A stretch of DNA of 12,397 nucleotides from CAG-826 sp964654155. Its GTDB lineage: Bacteria; Bacillota_I; Bacilli_A; RFN20; CAG-826. The notes below the pieces were generated by a model. That model had not been told where the DNA came from. It made no database searches and saw only the letters and a program-made list of their open reading frames with translations. The stretch spans positions 1-12,397 of the forward strand of contig CAZZGL010000037.1 of assembly GCA_964654155.1 (NCBI GenBank). The letters are read 5' to 3'. Below are positions 1-6,704 of the stretch, one piece after another (the first letter of the stretch is position 1; every line of letters starts with the position of its first letter). The position numbers and the translations under genes were made by a program.

Positions 1-602
1 TAATGATAGGTTATCACGCTCATGCAAATCATAAAGGTAAAGATGAAAATGATAACTTCAATACTGGAAGAATGTTTGCAATGGATTATGTTTATTTTGA
101 TGAGGATGGTACTCCATATACAGAAGGACCAACTTATTCAATTCAACCACTACCTTCCAAAATTAGTGGATATTCAAACATAGCTTTAAATTCAAGAATT
201 AGAGCTACAAATGTGAGTAATGTTGAACGTGTAATTGATAATCATATCGTTGAACATTATCATTTAACAAATCAAGAAGAAAATGAAGTTCAATTAAATA
301 AAGGTGATTCATACATAGAATTAATTTTTGATAAAGAATATCGTGTTGGTGGAATTAGTATTTACAATAGTGCTTATTATGAAAGTATGCTAAGTCAAAT
401 TGAATTTATTAATTTCTTTGATGGAAATGCTATACTTGATGTTTCTTTCCAAGAAGATTATATAAACAATGAATTTGAATTTGTCTTTCCAACAAGTGCA
501 TTTGTATATGACTTTGAAGATATTGTGGCATCAAAAGTTGTAATCGGTTTTAAAACAAGTCAACCAACTTTTATTAACGAAATAAGAGTCTTTGGATATT
601 AA
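1..602 (+). CDS. C-terminal part of a GH43-type glycosidase with a galactose-binding-like domain (5' end outside window)
   Basis: Only the last ~199 residues are in the window. An ATG at position 3 is in frame, but it has no room for a ribosome site and falls inside a conserved region, so the gene almost certainly begins upstream. The first ~45 residues (GYHAHANHKG, then RMFAMDYVYFDEDGTPY and GPT) look like the final blade of a GH43 five-bladed propeller. This segment carries a His-containing motif and the usual 'FDEDG.PY..GPT' ending. Residues ~60-199 are beta-rich and end in 'INEIRVFGY', as in F5/8-type C (CBM32-like) sugar-binding domains. The catalytic Asp and Glu lie off the window, so activity cannot be judged. 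The stop is 13 nt before the next GH43 start, so the two are probably cotranscribed. The family call is fairly safe; the binding domain is less certain. Confidence 0.72.
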   Translation, partial: MIGYHAHANHKGKDENDNFNTGRMFAMDYVYFDEDGTPYTEGPTYSIQPLPSKISGYSNIALNSRIRATNVSNVERVIDNHIVEHYHLTNQEENEVQLNKGDSYIELIFDKEYRVGGISIYNSAYYESMLSQIEFINFFDGNAILDVSFQEDYINNEFEFVFPTSAFVYDFEDIVASKVVIGFKTSQPTFINEIRVFGY

Positions 603-615
603 GAAGGAGAATTTT

Positions 616-3057
616 ATGAAAAAGCAAAGCAAATTATTAGTTTTAGCAATTTTCACCTTGTTAGGTTTATGCCAAACAGGCTGTGGAACCAGTAATAGTG
701 GAAATAATAAAAAAGAACCAACACTTGTTGGTGATGAATATTTTAAATATTTTGATGATATAAATATTTATGATAATAAAATGCGAGTCAATAATAGTGA
801 AACACCGGATCCATTTATTTATCGTTTTAATGGTATGTATTATTTATATTTTACTACTGGAGGTAGATATGTTCGTGGATATAAATCAGCTGATTTATTA
901 GAATGGGAAAAAGTTGATAATGGTGTTAATAGTGAAGGATATGTATATGCATATAATGATGATGAGTCGGATACTGTTCCAAAGGATACAACTCCTTATG
1001 CGCCAGAAGTAATTTATCGTGATGGAAAGTTTTATCTTGTAACATCACCTTCAGGAAATGGACACTATATTTTAGAAAGTGATTCACCAGAAGGACCATT
1101 CGCATCAATTACATCTAATATAGGTCTTGGTATTGATGGAAGTTATTTCATTGATAAGGATGAGAGTGTTTATTTGTATACTTCTGGATTAGATCTTTAT
1201 TCGATGGAAGATGATATGACTACTATAAAAAAGAATAATGAAGGTAGTAATTATAAGATGTCTCTTGCAAATTGTAAGGTTGGTGCATGGAATGAAGGAC
1301 CTTACATGTTGAAGAGAAATGGTGAATACTACTTTACTTATTGTGGAACTCATTATCTTTCAAAAGACTATCGTGTAGATTATGCATATGTAAAAGCTGG
1401 TGAAGATATTTTTAAAAATAGTAGTTACGAACGTCAAGGAACACTCGTTTTATCAACTGCCGATGATTTTAATGGACTAGGTCACTCATGTACAGTTTTA
1501 GGTCCAGACATGGATAGTTATTATATTACTTACCATAATTTAGAAGGATATCAAAGATTTTTAAATTATTCTCGTTTATCATTTAATGGCTCTAAAATGG
1601 TAGCAAATGATATTAAAAAGGATAATATGGTTGGTTTAGATTCATGTGAATTTAGTGCTTATGATATTAGTGAATTTGACAATCAAAATGAATATTATTT
1701 AAGTTCTGTTAGCACTGATGATACATTTACTGTTGAATTTAATACCATTGGTGAAGGAGAAATGATTTTCTCTTACAAAGACGTCAAAAACTATAATATT
1801 TTAGAATTTAAGAATAATATTATTTCAATTTATTCAGTTAATAATGGAAAAAAGAAAACTATACATCAAACTAAATTAATTAAAAATTATCATACAGATG
1901 TACTTCATACTTTCCGTTTACAACATCGTGATGGAAAAGTTAATCTTTATTTTGATAGCATCGAAAAGGAAAGCTTACTAGATATTTCTCTTACAGGTGG
2001 TAAAATTGGTTATGCAAAATCAAACACCTTTACTCAAATAGGATATACCGCTTGTTCAAATGTTGCATTAGGATCAAGTGATAATAAAGCATTTAATGGT
2101 AATACAATTCTAGCTAATGCATATGATGAAACTCGTTCATATTTAACAGGTGAATCTGGATTAGTTTTAGTTGATAAAGGTGGAGATTATCGACAAACTG
2201 ATAGTTATAACTTATCTATCAAAAATAAAGATGATAGAGCTACTTATCGTATATATGAAGATGGTGGAGATTATAGTTTAAATATTAGGGTTCCTGTAAC
2301 AAGTATTGGTAAGAAATTAGGTATTAGACTTGATGATGGTCAAGTTAAAGAATACACAATTACAAGTGATACACCAAAGAATAAAAATGGAGATATATTA
2401 GTTAATATAGCAAATTTAAGTATTGATGAAGGGCAACATTACCTTTCTATATATGGAATTGAAGAAGTTGAATTTTCCGAAATTCATTTAGAAGAGATTA
2501 CACATGACGATGATATTAATTTGGAGTTTAATACTTCATTTAATAACTCTAATTGGTATGTAAGAAATGATCTTTATTTATCAGATAAAGGCATTAATTC
2601 ATCTGACCAAGCAACATGTGGAGTTGTTTCAAGAACTCAATTTAATAACGTTGATTTAAAAGTTAATTTTTCACTTAATGAATCATCCTCTGGACATGTA
2701 GCAGTACTATTTAATACTAGAAATTATTCTAAACATTATAGTGGTGATTCTGATGGAAGTAATAATAATGACTGCTATCAAGGATTTAGAGTCGAATTTA
2801 ATGGAACATCATTATACTTAAAATATGTGGATTATAACTTTGTAACTAGTATAAAAAATGTTGATGTCGATTATGAATATGGCGAAAATGTATTAATTAG
2901 AGTAGTTCAAGAAGGTAATAATTGTAAAGTATATTTCAATGATGATAAATATATTGATATTACTTATAATATTGCTAACTTAAGTGGTGCAGTTGGCGTA
3001 CTTGCAAACGGATGTAACGCAACGATTAAATCATTATCAGCATCTTCAAAAATTTAA
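616..3057 (+). CDS. GH43-family glycoside hydrolase, multidomain lipoprotein
   Basis: Predicted surface-anchored glycosidase of 813 residues. The ATG at 616 has AAGGAG 6 nt upstream; an in-frame TTG at 592 overlaps the preceding gene and is less likely. Residues 1-22 form a lipoprotein signal ending QTGC, with Cys23 as the likely lipidated residue; Gln at -3 is atypical. The GH43 propeller spans ~40-345: Asp65 in 'TPDPF' (base), Asp174 in 'GIDGSYF' (pKa modulator) and Glu227 in 'NEGPY' (acid), plus His290 in 'LGHSC', the conserved GH43 His. All catalytic positions are present. Behind it lie three beta-rich regions, ~360-480 (concanavalin/LamG-like), ~500-628 (CBM6/35-like) and ~632-813 (a second concanavalin-like or DUF1080-like fold), probably for glycan binding. 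GH43 members are commonly beta-xylosidases, arabinofuranosidases or galactanases; which applies here cannot be read from sequence. It is the last gene before a terminator. Confidence 0.9.
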   Translation: MKKQSKLLVLAIFTLLGLCQTGCGTSNSGNNKKEPTLVGDEYFKYFDDINIYDNKMRVNNSETPDPFIYRFNGMYYLYFTTGGRYVRGYKSADLLEWEKVDNGVNSEGYVYAYNDDESDTVPKDTTPYAPEVIYRDGKFYLVTSPSGNGHYILESDSPEGPFASITSNIGLGIDGSYFIDKDESVYLYTSGLDLYSMEDDMTTIKKNNEGSNYKMSLANCKVGAWNEGPYMLKRNGEYYFTYCGTHYLSKDYRVDYAYVKAGEDIFKNSSYERQGTLVLSTADDFNGLGHSCTVLGPDMDSYYITYHNLEGYQRFLNYSRLSFNGSKMVANDIKKDNMVGLDSCEFSAYDISEFDNQNEYYLSSVSTDDTFTVEFNTIGEGEMIFSYKDVKNYNILEFKNNIISIYSVNNGKKKTIHQTKLIKNYHTDVLHTFRLQHRDGKVNLYFDSIEKESLLDISLTGGKIGYAKSNTFTQIGYTACSNVALGSSDNKAFNGNTILANAYDETRSYLTGESGLVLVDKGGDYRQTDSYNLSIKNKDDRATYRIYEDGGDYSLNIRVPVTSIGKKLGIRLDDGQVKEYTITSDTPKNKNGDILVNIANLSIDEGQHYLSIYGIEEVEFSEIHLEEITHDDDINLEFNTSFNNSNWYVRNDLYLSDKGINSSDQATCGVVSRTQFNNVDLKVNFSLNESSSGHVAVLFNTRNYSKHYSGDSDGSNNNDCYQGFRVEFNGTSLYLKYVDYNFVTSIKNVDVDYEYGENVLIRVVQEGNNCKVYFNDDKYIDITYNIANLSGAVGVLANGCNATIKSLSASSKI

Positions 3058-3068
3058 AAAGTTTCATT

Positions 3069-3094
3069 GTGGCGGGTTCCCGCCACTTTTTTTT
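3069..3094 (+). terminator. Intrinsic terminator after the GH43 lipoprotein gene
   Basis: A perfect 7-bp GC-rich stem (GTGGCGG at 3069-3075, CCGCCAC at 3080-3086) with a GTTC tetraloop is followed directly by eight T residues. It begins 12 nt after the stop codon and is the most GC-rich patch in an otherwise AT-rich region. It should separate the GH43 genes from the next operon. Confidence 0.95.
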
Positions 3095-3212
3095 AAGGTT
3101 CTTATATGAATTAACTAATCATATGGGGGTGGTTTATGTAAAAGAACTACTATTCTGCATATTAAAATCGGTTTTGAACTTTAAAAATAATGAATGATAT
3201 TACTAAATACTT

Positions 3213-3241
3213 TTTAATGAATAACTAGATAATGTTATAAT
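3213..3241 (+). promoter_or_regulatory. Extended -10 promoter of the SGNH/alpha-galactosidase operon
   Basis: TGTTATAAT at 3233-3241 is a perfect extended -10 element (TGn plus consensus TATAAT). The -35 region 17 nt upstream (TTTAAT, 3213-3218) is poor, which is usual for extended -10 promoters. Transcription would start near 3248, leaving a short leader before the GGGAGG ribosome site at 3254-3259 and the GTG start at 3267. A weaker alternative, TTGAAC at 3174-3179 with an imperfect -10 near 3196-3203, lies upstream. Confidence 0.7.
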
Positions 3242-3266
3242 TAAGAAAAGTTTGGGAGGTTAATTT

Positions 3267-4346
3267 GTGAAAAAAATAAACCGTAAATATCACTCATTAG
3301 TGAATGATAATTTTTACAATTCTAAATCAGGAGTATGGTGTTTCATCCCTGATAATGCGAAAAAATATAAACAAAAAAAGCCATGTACAGGTTTTGGAAT
3401 TATCAGATATGATGAGGGCTCAATTTATACAGGAGATATATATTTTGATGGACAAAACTATAATAAAATCGGATTTGGAAGGCAAGATTTCGCTTCTTCT
3501 GGTTTAGGAAATACTTCTTTAGAAAACGAAAGAATTTTATGTTATGTAGGACAATATGATTATCGAAAAACTGATTGGATTTATGGTAATGGAGTTTTAT
3601 ATTTTGTTGATAATAAAGGTATTCCAACCCATTTTGTAAAAGGGTTTTATGATGGAGTAGCTAAAATTGGTGAGTATACTGAACCATTTGGTGAAAAAGA
3701 TTTAATCGATGGATATACTTTAGACATGGAAAGCGATTATTGTCCTCGAGATGATTTATTTAATAATGAATTAAAAGATTATATTCCTAATTCTAAACTT
3801 GAAGCCTTATTTATAGGTGATTCATATTTTGAATTTTGGCATTATAAAGAATTTGCTAATAAGGTATTTAAAGAATTATTTTCTAAAGATAAATATCTTA
3901 ATTTAGGACTTGGAGGTACAAAATTTAGTGATTGGTTAATATATGGACCAAAAATTAAATTAGATAATGATCCTAAAAAAATAATTATTCATCTAGGTGT
4001 TAATGACACGCATTCATGGATTTCTAGAAGGGAAATATTAAGGAATTATAACGCTCTTATAGAAATTTTAAAAAGTAAATTTCCGACTTCAAAGATTTAT
4101 TTACTAACCGCTACATTATCACCAGCTTTTGAACATAAAAAAGAAAATGTTATAAAGTGGAATAAATTGATTAAAAAAGAAGCTAAAAAAGATGATGTGA
4201 CAATTATCGATTTAGCGGATGCCTTACAAAAGGAATATGAAGAAAAAGGAACAAATTTCTTTGTTAGCGATGGACTTCATTTAAATGAAGATGGATATAA
4301 AATGATTATTAAATTATTAAAGGAGATTAACAATGATAGCATTTAA
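3267..4346 (+). CDS. MORN-like repeat protein fused to an SGNH/GDSL hydrolase domain
   Basis: 359 residues with a GTG start, supported by GGGAGG 7 nt upstream. No signal peptide or membrane segment is visible, so it is probably cytosolic. The N-terminal ~140 residues carry three degenerate MORN-like repeats (about 53-75, 93-115 and 123-137), rich in Gly and Tyr and including 'YTGDIYFDG', 'GFGRQDF', 'YVGQYDY' and 'YGNGVLYF'. Residues ~177-357 form an SGNH hydrolase domain with all four blocks: Ser186 in 'IGDSYFEFW', Gly216/217 in 'LGLGG', Asn246 in 'LGVND', and Asp335 and His338 in 'SDGLHLN'. The complete catalytic set suggests an active esterase, perhaps removing acetyl groups from sugars, but the substrate is inferred. 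The 3' end overlaps the GH36 gene by 14 nt, so the two are translationally coupled and probably act on the same imported oligosaccharide. Confidence 0.85.
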   Translation: MKKINRKYHSLVNDNFYNSKSGVWCFIPDNAKKYKQKKPCTGFGIIRYDEGSIYTGDIYFDGQNYNKIGFGRQDFASSGLGNTSLENERILCYVGQYDYRKTDWIYGNGVLYFVDNKGIPTHFVKGFYDGVAKIGEYTEPFGEKDLIDGYTLDMESDYCPRDDLFNNELKDYIPNSKLEALFIGDSYFEFWHYKEFANKVFKELFSKDKYLNLGLGGTKFSDWLIYGPKIKLDNDPKKIIIHLGVNDTHSWISRREILRNYNALIEILKSKFPTSKIYLLTATLSPAFEHKKENVIKWNKLIKKEAKKDDVTIIDLADALQKEYEEKGTNFFVSDGLHLNEDGYKMIIKLLKEINNDSI

Positions 4347-6519
4347 TAAAAAAACAAGAATTGTACATTTAACTAATAATAAAATAAGTTATTACATTTA
4401 TATAAATGAAGAAGGCTTTTTAGAAACATTATATTTTGGACCATTTTTAAGTGATATTGGTGAATCTTCTTCAATTAGAAGGGCTAATGTTGATAATGGT
4501 TCAACACAATATTTTGATATTAAAGAAGGAAAAGAAAAGACATATAAAGATGTTTTTAAAAGTAATTATGCCCGTTTAGAAATATCAAGTCATGGAAAAT
4601 TTGATAAAAGAGGAGCCCCGATAGTACTAAGATATAAAGATGGCTCTAGAGTAACACAATTTTCTTATGTAAGTCATAGTATTTATAAAGGAATTAATCC
4701 TTTAAAAGGTTTACCACATGCACATGGGGATAATGTTGAAACAATCGAATTTACTTTAAAAGAAATTGGTCACGATGTTTATGTTAAATACTATTTATCC
4801 ATTTATGAAGATAAAGATATTCTTATTAAAAACTTCGAGATTATTAATAAATCAAATGAAATTATTAATATTGAGAGAGCGTGTTCAATGCAATTAGATT
4901 TTGATAGTATGAATTATCGTTTAGTTCATTTCTCTGGTAGATGGGCAAAAGAAAGAGATTATAAAATTAATGATGTAGTTGATGGAATTCAAGAAGTTGC
5001 TAGTAATTATGGAAGAAGCTCACACAAACAAAATCCATTTGTTTATTTGATGGACAAAAATGCAAATATGTTTAATGGTGAAGTTATTGGTTTTAATTTA
5101 ATTTATAGTGGTAATTTTAAGTTTAGAACATTCACAGATTATTATCATACTCTCCATGTGATTTATGGAATTAATGATGAAGATTTCTTATGGGTATTAA
5201 ATCCTAATGAAAGCTTTGTTACACCTCAAGCTGTTATTTCTTATTCTTTAGAAGGTGTAAATAAAATGTCACAAAATTTTCATGATTTTGTTCGTGATAA
5301 TTTAATTACTTATAAAGACGCTAAAGAATATCGAAGTGTTTTATTTAACGCTTGGGAAGGTTGTATGTTTGATTATACTACTGAATCAATGCTTTCATAC
5401 GTCGATGATTCAACAAAAATTGGAGCGGAATTATTTGTTTTAGATGATGGATGGTTTGGTAGAAGATATAATGATTATGATGGATTAGGTGACTGGTATA
5501 TTAATACTAAAAAGCTTGATTTAGATCGAGTTATAAATCGAGTTCATGAAAAAGGAATGAAATTTGGCATATGGTTTGAACCTGAAATGGTTAATCCTTT
5601 AAGCGATTATTTTAAAAATAATCCAGATTGTGTTTTAGGTGAAAATGGCTATGATATCACTATTGATAGACATCAATTTCATCTTGATTTCGCTTCAAAG
5701 AAAGTCGTTGATGATATTTATCAACAAATGATAGCGATATTAGATAAATATCCAGTTGATTATATTAAATGGGATCATAATAGACCAATCAATGAAACAT
5801 TTTCGAAGGCATTTCCTATTGAACAACAAGGTGAAATTTATCATCGCCTTGTTTTAGGATATTATGATTTATTAGAAAGACTTATTAAAAGATACCCTAA
5901 TATTATGTTTGAAGGTTGTGCTTCTGGAGGAGGTCGTTTCGATTTAGGAACTTTATATTATTGTCCTCAAATATGGTGCAGTGATGAATCTGATCCAATT
6001 CAAAGAATTTTTATTCAATATAACACATCATTAGGATATCCTTTATCGACAATTGGATCACACGCAAACGCAAATGAGATTACACCATATAAAACCAAGG
6101 CAAGTCTTGCACTTTTTGGAACTTATGGATATGAAATGAATCCTAATAAATTAAAAGAAAATGAGATTAAGGAATTGTTAGAAGTTGCGGATATATATAA
6201 GAAATATCATCAACAAGTTATTCAATTAGGAGACTTATATCATATATTATCGCCAAATGATACTAATTTTATTTGTTTAGAATCAGTAAGTAAAGATAAA
6301 GAAGCGGCTTTAGTATTATTGATGAATTTATTAAAAGAAGGAGATTCATATAGGTTTATCAAATTAAAGGGATTAGAACCTGATTCATATTATTATAATT
6401 CCTATGATAATTGTACATATAAAGGTGAATATTATGAAAAAGTAGGTCTTAATTTTACAAGAGATTGGTTTGATGAATTTAAATGTTTGTTAATAACAAT
6501 AAATAAGGTAAATAAATAA
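4333..6519 (+). CDS. GH36 alpha-galactosidase
   Basis: 728 residues, the usual size for bacterial GH36 enzymes, which hydrolyse terminal alpha-1,6-galactose from melibiose, raffinose-family sugars or galactomannan side chains. The N-terminal ~330 residues form the beta-sandwich domain. The catalytic (beta/alpha)8 barrel follows, with 'NAWEG', 'LDDGWFG' (Asp371-Asp372), 'GIWFEPEMV', 'KWDHN' (Asp481, nucleophile), 'EGCASGGGRFD' and 'WCSDESDP' (Asp551, probable acid/base). Many relatives read SDNTDA or SDDTDA at the last motif; the aspartates are kept. No signal peptide is present, so it is cytosolic and needs imported substrate. The ATG at 4333 has AGGAG at 4321-4325 within the end of the upstream SGNH gene, and the genes overlap by 14 nt. 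Family assignment is very secure; the choice among galactoside substrates is not. Confidence 0.95.
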   Translation: MIAFNKKTRIVHLTNNKISYYIYINEEGFLETLYFGPFLSDIGESSSIRRANVDNGSTQYFDIKEGKEKTYKDVFKSNYARLEISSHGKFDKRGAPIVLRYKDGSRVTQFSYVSHSIYKGINPLKGLPHAHGDNVETIEFTLKEIGHDVYVKYYLSIYEDKDILIKNFEIINKSNEIINIERACSMQLDFDSMNYRLVHFSGRWAKERDYKINDVVDGIQEVASNYGRSSHKQNPFVYLMDKNANMFNGEVIGFNLIYSGNFKFRTFTDYYHTLHVIYGINDEDFLWVLNPNESFVTPQAVISYSLEGVNKMSQNFHDFVRDNLITYKDAKEYRSVLFNAWEGCMFDYTTESMLSYVDDSTKIGAELFVLDDGWFGRRYNDYDGLGDWYINTKKLDLDRVINRVHEKGMKFGIWFEPEMVNPLSDYFKNNPDCVLGENGYDITIDRHQFHLDFASKKVVDDIYQQMIAILDKYPVDYIKWDHNRPINETFSKAFPIEQQGEIYHRLVLGYYDLLERLIKRYPNIMFEGCASGGGRFDLGTLYYCPQIWCSDESDPIQRIFIQYNTSLGYPLSTIGSHANANEITPYKTKASLALFGTYGYEMNPNKLKENEIKELLEVADIYKKYHQQVIQLGDLYHILSPNDTNFICLESVSKDKEAALVLLMNLLKEGDSYRFIKLKGLEPDSYYYNSYDNCTYKGEYYEKVGLNFTRDWFDEFKCLLITINKVNK

Positions 6520-6564
6520 ACATTATTTTTATTGAATAAACAATAAAAAAAACAAAAATAACTT

Positions 6565-6633
6565 AAAAAATATTGCATTTTTTTACATAAATTTATTTGT
6601 TTTATGTAGAAATGCATATTTTTTATTTTTTTT
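6565..6633 (+). terminator. Long A/U-rich hairpin with T run after the GH36 gene
   Basis: Positions 6565-6578 pair with 6612-6624 (one bulged base). After a two-base bulge, 6581-6591 pair with 6601-6611 around a 9-nt loop. That gives an imperfect stem of about 24 bp followed by a T run at 6626-6633. The outer arm begins with six A residues, so the hairpin itself ends in U residues. It works on paper as an intrinsic terminator, though it has few G-C pairs and may be leaky. Confidence 0.7.
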
Positions 6634-6638
6634 GCAAT

Positions 6639-6667
6639 TTGCTTTTTTAGTAAAAATTAAGTTTAAT
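6639..6667 (+). promoter_or_regulatory. Probable promoter of the esterase/GH43 operon
   Basis: TTGCTT (6639-6644) and TTTAAT (6662-6667) are separated by 17 nt and resemble -35 and -10 boxes with one or two mismatches each. Transcription would begin around 6674, inside the inverted repeat described next. The region is so A/T-rich that -10-like hexamers occur by chance, so this is the best candidate rather than a firm call. Confidence 0.45.
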
Positions 6668-6685
6668 AAACTTATAAAGTTTATT
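6659..6685 (+). repeat. Three alternating AAGTTTA half-sites, candidate operator
   Basis: AAGTTTA at 6659-6665, its complement TAAACTT at 6667-6673, and AAGTTTA again at 6677-6683 are packed into 27 bp. The first pair makes a 15-bp palindrome centred on 6666. The second makes a perfect 9-bp inverted repeat (AATAAACTT/AAGTTTATT) with a 3-nt centre. The cluster overlaps the predicted -10 and start point, 20 nt before the esterase gene, where a repressor would act. It could instead form alternative leader hairpins. The regulator is not visible. Confidence 0.5.
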
Positions 6686-6704
6686 GAAAAAAAGGAGTTA
6701 GAAA

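Noticed and set aside
592..615. TTG at 592 as the start of the GH43 lipoprotein
   Set aside because: It overlaps the upstream gene and would place eight charged residues before the signal peptide; ATG at 616 has an ideal ribosome site.
926..1108. 60-residue minus-strand frame inside the GH43 lipoprotein gene
   Set aside because: Antisense to a gene with all GH43 motifs; no ribosome site and low-complexity His/Leu-rich translation.
3181..3218. Weak inverted repeat TTAAAAA ... TTTTTAA in the spacer
   Set aside because: Short and wholly A/T in an A/T-rich region, expected by chance.
3403..3627. 74-residue minus-strand frame within the SGNH gene
   Set aside because: Shadow of a well-supported coding region; no ribosome site or recognisable domain.
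6432..6617. 61-residue minus-strand frame at the GH36 3' end
   Set aside because: Phe/Leu/Asn-rich translation of A/T-rich sequence that overlaps the GH36 end and terminator hairpin.
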